Of a stretch of DNA of 30,893 bases, positions 22,602-29,915 are shown in pieces. The DNA is taken from positions 1-30,893 of the IMG/VR virus record IMGVR_UViG_3300038441_000780; one strand, written 5' to 3'. The position numbers were made by a program, and so were the translations under genes. A model generated the notes under the pieces. It saw only the letters and a list, made by a program, of their open reading frames with translations. It did not search any database and was not told where the DNA came from. This DNA comes from a virus. The first letter of the stretch is position 1. Each line of letters opens with the position of its first letter.

Positions 22602-22627
22602 AAGGGGAAGGCCGTAACCCTCCCCTT
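22602..22627. terminator. Hairpin behind the major capsid gene
   Basis: AAGGGGAaGG (22602-22611) pairs with 22618-22627 with one mismatch, loop CCGTAA. On the minus strand it lies directly after the capsid stop but no T run follows, so it more likely protects capsid mRNA or gives partial termination. A T5 follows on the plus strand. Confidence 0.45.
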
Positions 22628-22636
22628 GGTTTTTCA

Positions 22637-23845
22637 TTAGGTGATATTACCAAAGTCGCCTTTGATGAAAGCATCCGGGTAGTAAACCGCGAATGCCGCC
22701 CTTTCTTCAGCAACAACAGTAACAAGGTTTTTAACTGCGTTGTCCTGATCTTGATCGTACCAACGAACCGTCAGGCCTTTTTTCATTTTCATTTCCGCGC
22801 GGGTGAAGTCGCCCACAAGGTATTCATCTTGCAAGATGATCGGGTGCGGCATAATACGCATGCCCGCTACAGTCAGCGGCGCACCTGCGATAAGTGTCGG
22901 GTGGCTATAGATACCATCAGTTGATTTACGGGTAGCAAGGAACATCCAATCAATCGGGTTCACCATAGACAGGTTAGGCGGCAACCATTTGTTCTGCTGT
23001 TGAGCAATTGCATCAGCCAGCAAATCCCAAGGCTCTCCAGTGCTTACGCCGCTGGAAGGCGTGTGCGTGGAAGCTTGGGTGATGATCCCGTTAAAGTGGC
23101 CAGTGGTGCCAGGGCCGCGAATGATTTCAAAATCCTCAACTTTCAGCACTTCTTCCGGCATGTAGTTGTTAATATAAGAGGTCATGCCCTCAATATCTTC
23201 AACCATTTCTTCAGGCATGCGAACGTGACCAGCGATTTTGATGACCGGCGCGGTCTTGCCGTCGAACTGAAATTGTACTTCAGGCTTCAGCTGACCGGGG
23301 GTAATGCCAGCAGCGGGGCCAGCGTTACCGGGCTTCAGCGTGGCAACTACATAATAGTAGGTGTTAGATGAAGTCGTGCCGACGCGGATAAGGCTGCGCA
23401 TGTGAGGAACCTGGAAAGGTTGGCCGAAAATGTTCGGGTTGAAATCCGGCGCCACAACGGTGCCGGTGGTGTTATTACCAAAAGACATATCTTTTTGGGA
23501 ATGATAGTCTTCCAACTCAAATTCCAGCGGCGTTTTCTTGTTCGCGGCCTGAATGGTTTTAGCATTCTTTTCAACCAGATCACCAATCGCGCTTTCAAAC
23601 GTAGCGGTCTTCTTCACCAGTTCTTTTTGCCCCCATTGTTTTTGCAATTCCTCCGCAAACTTGTTTACAGCTTGGATGTCCTCGGCGTTTTTCGCCAAAT
23701 CTTCCTTGAAAGCCTTGATTTCGTCCTTAGTAGCGGAGCCATTTTGAAGCGCCTCTACACGGTCATTGATGCTTTTGATACGATCTACCGCATCTTTCTG
23801 CATCGTATCGAGTGCTTTAGAAAGTTCTTTGATTTCTAATTCCAT
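22637..23845 (-). CDS. HK97-fold major capsid protein (402 aa)
   Basis: The first 105 residues are charged coiled coil (LSKALDTMQKDAVDRIKSIN and on), the delta/scaffold domain removed by the prohead protease in HK97 phages. The shell domain follows from about residue 120, with NTTGTVVAPDFNPNIFGQPF, MRSLIRVGTTSSNTYYYV and late MRIMPHPIILQDEYLVGDFT. It directly follows the protease gene (2-base gap), the standard order. No sign of a decoration domain. Confidence 0.95.
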   Translation of the reverse strand: MELEIKELSKALDTMQKDAVDRIKSINDRVEALQNGSATKDEIKAFKEDLAKNAEDIQAVNKFAEELQKQWGQKELVKKTATFESAIGDLVEKNAKTIQAANKKTPLEFELEDYHSQKDMSFGNNTTGTVVAPDFNPNIFGQPFQVPHMRSLIRVGTTSSNTYYYVVATLKPGNAGPAAGITPGQLKPEVQFQFDGKTAPVIKIAGHVRMPEEMVEDIEGMTSYINNYMPEEVLKVEDFEIIRGPGTTGHFNGIITQASTHTPSSGVSTGEPWDLLADAIAQQQNKWLPPNLSMVNPIDWMFLATRKSTDGIYSHPTLIAGAPLTVAGMRIMPHPIILQDEYLVGDFTRAEMKMKKGLTVRWYDQDQDNAVKNLVTVVAEERAAFAVYYPDAFIKGDFGNIT

Positions 23846-23847
23846 CG

Positions 23848-24579
23848 TTATATTGATTTAATGGAGTTGTTGATAATTTTTGTTTTCAGCAGCAGCAGGC
23901 CAATGGCATCGTTTTTTTGCGGCTCCGGTGTTTGTTCAACGGCCGGGGTGCTAGATAAGTCAAGTATGTATTGGCTCATTTGCTTTATTTCGATCAGGAG
24001 CGTCTGAATTGTTTCATCAGTTGCGTCCGTGTTTCGGCAGAATTTTTCTACTAGGCCGATCCGTTTTTGCAAGCGCTCGGTTAGCTGCTCTTTGGTTTCA
24101 GACTTGCCATGTACTGTAATAGGCGTAAACTGATTGGCACCCCATGCGGTAAGGCCGGAGCCTTCTTTCAATTTAACCTGAAGCAGGTTGTTCCCTTCCG
24201 CAGTCATTTTTTGCCCACCCTTTACATTTTGGTAACCTATGGAGTGTTCCGTGATAATTCCAGATTCTACCATTTTCAGGTAGTCCACACCCAAATCATG
24301 TGTGCCAGTATGGGCCACGTACAGCAGGCCGACATTATCCTCGTCAAGTTCTTTGATAACACCAGGTACCTGCAATGGGTCGTGATTCAGGAAATATTTA
24401 ATGCGAGGGTGGGCAGACTTTGGGCCGTTCTCTTGGATAGACTTCAGAAATGCGCCTTTACGGGTAATGTCGCCGTCACTGTCCTTCACGTCAAAGGTGT
24501 TGAAATACCCCTTTACAATGCCTGACCGCGTGTCAACATCTTCAAATTTAGCCGGTATAGACTTGTAACCGTAAATCAT
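23848..24579 (-). CDS. Prohead maturation protease (243 aa)
   Basis: HK97-type S78 protease: VKGYFNTFDVKDSDGDITRK at the front, catalytic His66 in FLNHDP and Ser113 in EHSIGY. It removes capsid delta domains during head maturation. The C-terminal 80 residues are helical and variable. It begins 16 bases after a perfect Bacteroidota -7 element, so it heads its own transcription unit. Confidence 0.92.
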   Translation of the reverse strand: MIYGYKSIPAKFEDVDTRSGIVKGYFNTFDVKDSDGDITRKGAFLKSIQENGPKSAHPRIKYFLNHDPLQVPGVIKELDEDNVGLLYVAHTGTHDLGVDYLKMVESGIITEHSIGYQNVKGGQKMTAEGNNLLQVKLKEGSGLTAWGANQFTPITVHGKSETKEQLTERLQKRIGLVEKFCRNTDATDETIQTLLIEIKQMSQYILDLSSTPAVEQTPEPQKNDAIGLLLLKTKIINNSIKSI

Positions 24580-24594
24580 TTAGTCATGTTTGAA

Positions 24595-24625
24595 CAAATT
24601 TAATGATAATATTTTACCAGACAAA
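24595..24625 (-). promoter_or_regulatory. Promoter for the capsid operon (perfect consensus)
   Basis: TTTG (24625-24622), exactly 19 bases, TAAATTTG (24602-24595): full match to TTTG-N19-TAnnTTTG. Predicted start near 24590, about 10 bases before ATG 24579 of the protease gene. It lies between the inverted plus-strand cassette and the head genes. Confidence 0.8.
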
Positions 24626-24696
24626 TAATTGAGTATTGATAATGTTGATAAAATAACACTATATAATTATTGGTATTTATTTAGTAGATTGCAGGC

Positions 24697-24864
24697 ATGA
24701 AAAGATTATTCCTCTACTCACTTATTATTATCAGTATATGGGTCGTTGCATTTGGCGGTATTTATATACTAAATGGGCAACATGAACACAAGATATTATA
24801 TGGATATGGTGTAATGTTTAGCATTTTACTAACCATTATAATGCTCTTAATAAGGAGAAAATGA
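24697..24864 (+). CDS. Two-pass membrane micro-protein (55 aa)
   Basis: ATG 24697 to TGA 24862-24864, overlapping the next ATG (24861). Two membrane helices: LFLYSLIIISIWVVAFGGIY and YGVMFSILLTIIMLLI, joined by a short polar loop and ending RRK. First gene of the plus-strand cassette. Small membrane proteins at cassette heads are often superinfection-exclusion or signalling factors; that is inference. Confidence 0.55.
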   Translation: MKRLFLYSLIIISIWVVAFGGIYILNGQHEHKILYGYGVMFSILLTIIMLLIRRK

Positions 24865-25061
24865 AAGAAAAAAAGAAGTTAGGCAGGCCGAAAACAAAGT
24901 GGCGTACTCCGCGAACGCTGCAAATTGATATAGAACTTTGTCAGGCTGAAGAACGTGGCGAGTTCCCTGAAGGACTTAGCGAGTTGGTAAACCAGCTGTT
25001 GCACAAGTACCGACAGGATAAGGCGGAGGCGTATTCTGACATTTTTAATCCTGAAGCATGA
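24861..25061 (+). CDS. Small basic protein with AT-hook-like GRP motif (66 aa)
   Basis: Starts MKEKKKLGRPKTKWRTPRTL; GRPK flanked by lysines is an AT-hook-like DNA-binding motif. The remaining LSELVNQLLHKYRQDKAEA looks like a helix of a ribbon-helix-helix or coiled-coil protein. It could be a cassette regulator. ATGA overlap with the membrane protein and a 4-base overlap with the next gene. Confidence 0.6.
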   Translation: MKEKKKLGRPKTKWRTPRTLQIDIELCQAEERGEFPEGLSELVNQLLHKYRQDKAEAYSDIFNPEA

Positions 25062-25390
25062 TAGAGGATATGGACATATCCGGGCTGCGAATACCAGAAG
25101 AAACAAAACAGCGCGTTATGGAGTGCATTATGGAAGGGCGTCCGTTTGGTCTGCGGTCTAAAAATGGGTTATCTGTATTCATGCCGGACAGGTTAGGTGC
25201 GGCTCTTTACTACAATGGTTGGCGCAGAAAATGCACATGGGTTCAATCAAACACGCGGCATGAATTCAGAATGTCTATACAAATGGCGCTAGTTGGGCAA
25301 AGGGAGTTCGTTGATATATCGCGGGTGCTGGACTATGTGATGGAGTTTAACAAGATTGAATTAGAACGTAAATTGCTAAGGAATGGATGA
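25058..25390 (+). CDS. Hypothetical protein (110 aa)
   Basis: Soluble, basic, helical protein including IPEETKQRVMECIMEGRPFG and NGWRRKCTWVQSNTRHEFRM. Overlaps both neighbours by 4 and 8 bases. No domain recognised; the basic middle could bind nucleic acid, which is speculation. Confidence 0.6.
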   Translation: MIEDMDISGLRIPEETKQRVMECIMEGRPFGLRSKNGLSVFMPDRLGAALYYNGWRRKCTWVQSNTRHEFRMSIQMALVGQREFVDISRVLDYVMEFNKIELERKLLRNG

Positions 25391-25706
25391 CTTTTCATTG
25401 TATGTAAAAGACGGCGAAAATTGGGAGCCTTTAAAGTGTATCGTTGAATCGTACAATGTGCCAGATGAAATTTATGCCACAGAACCATCATTTGAATTTA
25501 ATGGCGAAATTTTAAGTACTCTTTATATGGCCGGATATGTAAAGATACATCCTGAAATTTTACGATATCTATTCCCCGTCGAATACAAGGCTAAAAGATG
25601 GATCAAACGCGCAAAGAAGATAGGCAAAATGAACTCGCATCGGTTTTTGTGTGGCCATAACCGGCTAATTGAAAAACAACTTAAGGCTAAAAGAATATGG
25701 TTTTGA
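25383..25706 (+). CDS. Hypothetical protein (107 aa)
   Basis: Acidic, beta-type first half (LYVKDGENWEPLKCIVESYN), then a strongly basic end (KAKRWIKRAKKIGKMNSHRF and KQLKAKRIW). The split charge suggests an acidic domain with an RNA- or DNA-binding tail, but no family is recognised. Overlaps the following gene by 10 bases. Confidence 0.6.
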   Translation: MDDFSLYVKDGENWEPLKCIVESYNVPDEIYATEPSFEFNGEILSTLYMAGYVKIHPEILRYLFPVEYKAKRWIKRAKKIGKMNSHRFLCGHNRLIEKQLKAKRIWF

Positions 25707-25939
25707 GGCAATTTGTAGCTATATACAGCCGGTTTCATTGTAACTATTTTTCTGATTTTAACAGCTTCGATGCCGCTAAAGGGTTTTTAGATAGAATGAG
25801 CGATCGCGAAGAATTATTCCCGCTATTGATATACGATTCATCAATAAGAGAAATAGCATGGCGGCATGATTACATTTATGAGCATGAGGCTAATGAGATC
25901 GTAGAAAAATACAAGAAAGGAGAAATAAAATACTTTTGA
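25697..25939 (+). CDS. Hypothetical protein (80 aa)
   Basis: Aromatic-rich N-terminus (RQFVAIYSRFHCNYFSDFNS) followed by a helix and an acidic/lysine-rich end (HEANEIVEKYKKGEIKYF). Coupled to its upstream neighbour and one base before the next gene. Function not recognised. Confidence 0.6.
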   Translation: MVLRQFVAIYSRFHCNYFSDFNSFDAAKGFLDRMSDREELFPLLIYDSSIREIAWRHDYIYEHEANEIVEKYKKGEIKYF

Positions 25940-25940
25940 T

Positions 25941-26165
25941 ATGGTTGTAATTCCCTTTATAGGCGGCCCGATGAATGGTAAAAGCATTTTGCGCGAACGT
26001 ATCGCAAAGTCTTATATAATGCCTGTATTTGATAAAGATGACCCATTTTTATGCGTATTAGTAGTCGAATATCGGGCAAAAGATGGCGCATATGTCTTTC
26101 ATTTAGACAAAAATGGGAAACTATGGCAAGAACAATCAAATCGTAATAACCTGCGTGATATTTGA
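25941..26165 (+). CDS. GGPxNGK-type small phage protein (74 aa)
   Basis: Begins MVVIPFIGGPMNGKSI and has YRAKDGAYVFHLDKNGKLW. The pair GGP-(L/M)-(D/N)-G followed by a Y...YVF strand pair is a common small phage family of unknown function. The gene runs 30 bases into the end of the head gene on the other strand, with no terminator between them, so the two operons collide. Confidence 0.65.
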   Translation: MVVIPFIGGPMNGKSILRERIAKSYIMPVFDKDDPFLCVLVVEYRAKDGAYVFHLDKNGKLWQEQSNRNNLRDI

Positions 26166-27014
26166 TGGAGCGGGTCTTTGTACATAAATCCGCGATACGG
26201 GCGTTGTAATAAGGCGTCCGTTTTCGTCTCGGATTGCTTCATGAACCTCACAGCACCTACAATTACAAATATTTCCGGGCGATCCCTTTGGGTCTGCCGG
26301 CCTGCTCAATAATTCTCCATTCACATTAAATGGTTCGCTCAAAGACAATTTTACTCCTTCCATGGCTCTGTGGTCAAATTTTGATTGTGGCAAATGTCTA
26401 ACACGGTTATCCCTGGCGGTTAACCATTCGTGCGTCATGGCTAGTCCTGAACGCTTAGCGGCTTCTTGCGCTGCGTAGTTCATTGCGCCGGCCGTCTCTG
26501 TTCTGGCTATAAGCCGGGCGCGGGAGTTGTTTATATCGTTTTGCAGGATAGTCTGCAATATTTCATCAATTGAATCACCGTGTTCAAGCCCCTTAATGAC
26601 CATCTTCCTAATATACTCCTTAGTCGTATCCGTAACCTCCGTTACTTGCGTTGCGCCATCTGTCAGCATGTATTCACGCACTAGCTGAAGCCAATAAGCA
26701 TTTGGCGTACCGAAAGCCTTTTGTTGTGCCATTTCTGCCCCGTAATCGTCGATTATCTGCTTTGCTGATATATTGGCGTACCTGGGGAATACGGAACGGA
26801 ACAAGTTAGTTATAACGCGGCGGATCGGATCAGGCTTGACCAACACGTCAATTTGAGGTATGGCAATCATCAGTCCTTGATCCTTGGCAAAGTCAGTGAA
26901 GCCCCTCAATTGCTGTTTGAGCGCGAAAAGAATGCGAGGAATCCATATTGCCTCCTGTGCCTCCCGGAACCGGTTATATGCCCGCCAACGCTTATTTTTC
27001 TCCGCTGGTTTCAT
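26136..27014 (-). CDS. Mu F-like minor head protein (292 aa)
   Basis: The C-terminal domain is the SPP1 gp7/Mu gpF fold: RARLIARTETAGAMNYAAQE, THEWLTARDNRVRHLPQSKF then DHRAMEGVKL, and PGNICNCRCCEV with clustered cysteines. Members attach to the portal inside the head and may move with DNA. In most phages it follows the portal gene directly; here six genes lie between it and the portal fragment, and the inverted cassette follows. Confidence 0.88.
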   Translation of the reverse strand: MKPAEKNKRWRAYNRFREAQEAIWIPRILFALKQQLRGFTDFAKDQGLMIAIPQIDVLVKPDPIRRVITNLFRSVFPRYANISAKQIIDDYGAEMAQQKAFGTPNAYWLQLVREYMLTDGATQVTEVTDTTKEYIRKMVIKGLEHGDSIDEILQTILQNDINNSRARLIARTETAGAMNYAAQEAAKRSGLAMTHEWLTARDNRVRHLPQSKFDHRAMEGVKLSLSEPFNVNGELLSRPADPKGSPGNICNCRCCEVHEAIRDENGRLITTPVSRIYVQRPAPSNITQVITI

Positions 27015-27273
27015 ATCCTAATGTTTTCCCAATTGGAATGCTGGTTATTACCATTGGCACTGACATAGAAGCCCCACCACTTTCAAACTTACTCCTAACT
27101 TCTCCAAAATTAGGAGTTACCCGGTGCGCCCCATTGACGCGCCTAATCTCGTCTACCAGCAAGCTAACCGCCTGCTTGAAGTTCTCCCGCATGTATTTCG
27201 CCGTCATCTGCTTCGATGGGCAATTGCTTGGACACGGGAAAAGTTCGTTAGCCAGTTTGTCAAGTGTCATCAT
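26992..27273 (-). CDS. Hypothetical protein with CPxxC motif (93 aa)
   Basis: Contains ELFPCPSNCPSKQMTAKYMR, with two cysteines spaced CPSNC, then a helix and a Gly/Ser-rich tail. The ATGATG start at 27273 overlaps the preceding stop; the end overlaps the Mu F-like gene by 23 bases. The cysteine pair could bind metal; not established. Confidence 0.6.
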   Translation of the reverse strand: MMTLDKLANELFPCPSNCPSKQMTAKYMRENFKQAVSLLVDEIRRVNGAHRVTPNFGEVRSKFESGGASMSVPMVITSIPIGKTLGYETSGEK

Positions 27274-27803
27274 AACAAATGTTTAGCTGATAATGTCGGA
27301 TCGCCAAGGCGGTATTTATGGAACACATAAAGCCCCTTGCATATTGCTAATTTACCGCCTTTTTGTTGAATTCGGCGGCAAAAGTCGGAATCGAATCGGG
27401 GGGAGTTCTCAATAAAGGGTGTTTCCTCCCAGGTTTTACGGCTGAAGAACATGCAGGCGGCGGCAATTGGTTTGATGGATGGCGTAACGATACTATAATA
27501 CATTGCCCTTGTGTCATTTGCGTGCTGTATATGATGGGTAATATCTACATCCTCACTACGCCGACTATTCAAAAGCTGGTGTATCCCTCCCAATCGGTTC
27601 ATAGTTGCTCCGAAAACATCGTAAGTATGGCCGTTACGCTCAATAATATCCTCAATCTGCCGACCGAAATCATCCGTTAGAAACATCACATCGCCATCAG
27701 TTATGCAAATCCAGTCATCCGGCGGTACCAATTCGCAAAAGCCGTTGATGTAACCACCGTAGTTCTTGCCGCTATCCCATATTGTGGTGTACCAGACTTT
27801 CAT
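27270..27803 (-). CDS. Small GT-A glycosyltransferase (177 aa)
   Basis: The DxD motif Asp36-Gly-Asp38 in DWICITDGDVMFL binds the nucleotide sugar and metal in family-2-type enzymes, and NYGGYINGFCELVPPDDW and SPRFDSDFCRRIQQKGGKL match the acceptor-side part. At 177 aa it is a minimal GT-A domain. Sugar and acceptor are unknown. It is coupled to a two-pass membrane micro-protein (ATGA overlap), and stands next to a larger glycosyltransferase. Confidence 0.7.
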   Translation of the reverse strand: MKVWYTTIWDSGKNYGGYINGFCELVPPDDWICITDGDVMFLTDDFGRQIEDIIERNGHTYDVFGATMNRLGGIHQLLNSRRSEDVDITHHIQHANDTRAMYYSIVTPSIKPIAAACMFFSRKTWEETPFIENSPRFDSDFCRRIQQKGGKLAICKGLYVFHKYRLGDPTLSAKHLL

Positions 27804-27979
27804 CTATCAAATACGTTGACAATAAAGCAATACATCAAAGTAATGGGCCAAAAAATAGCTGCTAATATACCCATGCATCCATCCTTAAATGACGTTTCGC
27901 CCTCATTGTCAAATGTAATTATAATTCCAACGCAAATAAAAAATGCATATACTATGCAAAGTATAATTAATAGTATCAT
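27800..27979 (-). CDS. Two-pass membrane micro-protein (59 aa)
   Basis: ATG 27979 to TGA 27800-27802, overlapping ATG 27803 of the small glycosyltransferase. Two membrane helices (ILLIILCIVYAFFICVGIII and GILAAIFWPITLMYCFIV) flank an acidic loop. The gene fills an otherwise empty gap between two glycosyltransferase genes; it could anchor the enzyme or act as a small carrier-type protein. No family assigned. Confidence 0.6.
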   Translation of the reverse strand: MILLIILCIVYAFFICVGIIITFDNEGETSFKDGCMGILAAIFWPITLMYCFIVNVFDR

Positions 27980-27985
27980 AAATAA

Positions 27986-29428
27986 CTATTTATGTTTAAA
28001 CCATGAGATGCCGTTATCTGCTTCGTACTTCTTAAACTCCGTATTAATCTGCTTACCGTGAATAACGCGATCCTTGAAATATGTATAGCATACGTAATTA
28101 TGTGCGCCCATGTCTGTAAGACCAGCGTTTGGTGATCGCTTAAGTTTAGCGTCATGTTCGCCCTCCTGGTACATATCTATCATGCGGGCCGTGTATTCTA
28201 GCATTATATCCACATCCCCGCCTACTAGACCAGCGTTCAAAAGTGGCAAGCCATAATTACGGGCAAAGAATCCTTTTAGCTTCGGGTGATTGTGATGTTT
28301 GTTTAGCCATACAGATCGTAATGTATCCGGCTCATCACCCACATACAATTTACCTTTCTCCATGTGGGGGAACGGATCGCGCAACATTTCTACGTCCGTG
28401 GCATCAACGCACCAAACATAATCTAATTCCGATTGATGTTCAATAAGCCATTCGCGATATGTGACCCAGCGCTGAAAATAAGGGTTGATACTTGGTTTAC
28501 GATATGGCAATGATCGGTCGTCTACAATAACGTCATTTTTCTTAACGCAGTCATGAAACACTATGAACTTGTCCCCCGTTGGGCGATGGCCTTGCAAAAC
28601 GCTTTCCGCCAACTTCAAAACAGGGTAAAAGTCGTAGTGCCATTCCCGCCCCTGCGGATCGGCCACACTTGTAAAGTAACAGGTAAGTACCATATTTGCA
28701 TCTCCTGCCTTATTTCTTCCCTTGCGCTCCGCTCCCTCTCTATACGGCACATATTCCGCACTGTTCAGCCTAGATTCATAAATCGGCTTATTCCTCATGA
28801 TCTGCGCCCGACGTTCCATGCCTGTACAGGTTGAAAAGCCTTCCTGATGTTCGTCGGCAGAATAGAACAACCCGGCGCTGTTTGCTACGTCCATGTAACG
28901 GAATGTGGTTAGGCCGGCGTTGTAGATACGGTTGGATAGATCCGGGTGATCGTATCCCCATTTCCCAAACACTGGATCCATGCCCCCCACATATTGCAAC
29001 ACGGATGAATGGAAATACATCATGCAGCCACGGGCATGGGAATAGGCGACGATCTTATCGTCCCTGTAAATCTCCACTGTGTCGTTTAATTTCTTGCCGG
29101 TAGCAAAATCCTTGAATATGTACATCAAATGCGGTTGACCGGCATTAATATACGGCTCCCACCAATTATCTGCAATGGAATGGGTGTCATCATCAAAAAG
29201 AAAGATATGTTCGCAATCATCGAGCAGTTCAAGGCACTTGTTTTTCGCTGCCGCCACACCTACATTTTTTTCAAAACGGAACGTAGCGCCCTCAATAGGT
29301 ACTGGACTGGCGTCGTCCACAATCACCAATTTGCAGTTTGGCGGCAAAAGCGGCTCCATCTTTTCAATCCATGTTTTCAAATATTCGTTGCGGCCGTGGC
29401 ATGTAACGCCTATCCCAATTTTATCCAT
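27986..29428 (-). CDS. Glycosyltransferase with two domains (480 aa)
   Basis: N-terminal GT-2 domain: GIGVTCHGRNEYLKTWIEKM, VDDAS at 37-41 and Asp79-Asp-Asp81 in FLFDDDTH, then a PVFGKWGYDHPDLSNR acceptor region. From about residue 245 a second GT-A-like domain begins (MVLTCYFTSVADPQGREWHY), with YVWCVDATDVEML as its DxD region and PLLNAGLVGGDVDIMLEY. A two-domain enzyme that could add two sugars or act on a glycan. Substrate unknown. Starts on the last base of the upstream stop. Confidence 0.8.
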   Translation of the reverse strand: MDKIGIGVTCHGRNEYLKTWIEKMEPLLPPNCKLVIVDDASPVPIEGATFRFEKNVGVAAAKNKCLELLDDCEHIFLFDDDTHSIADNWWEPYINAGQPHLMYIFKDFATGKKLNDTVEIYRDDKIVAYSHARGCMMYFHSSVLQYVGGMDPVFGKWGYDHPDLSNRIYNAGLTTFRYMDVANSAGLFYSADEHQEGFSTCTGMERRAQIMRNKPIYESRLNSAEYVPYREGAERKGRNKAGDANMVLTCYFTSVADPQGREWHYDFYPVLKLAESVLQGHRPTGDKFIVFHDCVKKNDVIVDDRSLPYRKPSINPYFQRWVTYREWLIEHQSELDYVWCVDATDVEMLRDPFPHMEKGKLYVGDEPDTLRSVWLNKHHNHPKLKGFFARNYGLPLLNAGLVGGDVDIMLEYTARMIDMYQEGEHDAKLKRSPNAGLTDMGAHNYVCYTYFKDRVIHGKQINTEFKKYEADNGISWFKHK

Positions 29429-29826
29429 TAAATTGATTTTAATCTGTAAATAACATCATCGGATGTATGTCCGTCATATTCTGGTGCCTGCTCTAATTCA
29501 ACTGCATACCAGCAATTGCCCCATTCTGAAATTGGCAAGTGATAGGTCACCTGTTCCCCCGGCTTGGAATTAATACCCATAATAAACCATCCATCCCAAA
29601 CAGTTCCATCACTATGCGCCTTACTTTTCCATACTGATTTCCTGCCACCATACAAAGTATCGTTATCCGCCATCAATCGGCATGCAAGTTGAAACAGCGC
29701 TATCCTATGGACATACAGTTCGCCAAAGGTGTGATAGCCATCCGAAATGTCATTAGTATTGGAGCATTTTTCTTTTATAAGCCGATTAATGTAGTCAACG
29801 CCGGGGTTTAGTCTTATTTCGTCCAT
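29428..29826 (-). CDS. Conserved phage protein of HTFGELY type (132 aa)
   Basis: Contains DISDGYHTFGELYVHRIALF, VWKSKAHSDGTVWDGWFIMG and VTYHLPISEWGNCW, ending with EYDGHTSDDVIYRL. This set of motifs marks a widespread phage protein family whose function I do not know. It starts 9 bases after the T run of an intrinsic terminator. Confidence 0.7.
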   Translation of the reverse strand: MDEIRLNPGVDYINRLIKEKCSNTNDISDGYHTFGELYVHRIALFQLACRLMADNDTLYGGRKSVWKSKAHSDGTVWDGWFIMGINSKPGEQVTYHLPISEWGNCWYAVELEQAPEYDGHTSDDVIYRLKSI

Positions 29827-29837
29827 AATCTCAAATT

Positions 29838-29882
29838 AAAAAAGGATTGGTTTCGCCGCCTCTACACGACTACTCCCAATCC
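29838..29882 (-). terminator. Intrinsic terminator inside the late operon
   Basis: Minus-strand GGATTGG (29882-29876) / CCAATCC (29850-29844), 25-nt loop, then TTTTTT (29843-29838). It lies between the methyltransferase stop and the ATG of the 132-aa gene. Loop segment TGTAGAGG (29866-29859) is complementary to upstream CCTCTACA (29906-29899), and the same CCTCTACA stands just before the ATG of the 71-aa gene (30774-30767). Confidence 0.65.
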
Positions 29883-29915
29883 CGGAATAATTTGTTTTTG
29901 TAGAGGAATACTAAG

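Noticed and set aside
24636-24667. Sigma70-like TTGATA/TATAAT pair before the inverted cassette
   Set aside because: Spacing is 20 or 11 bases depending on which TTGATA is used, and Bacteroidota promoters do not use this consensus.
27816-28061. 81-codon plus-strand frame between the glycosyltransferase genes
   Set aside because: It lies opposite the end of the large glycosyltransferase and a membrane micro-gene that is coupled to its neighbour on the minus strand.
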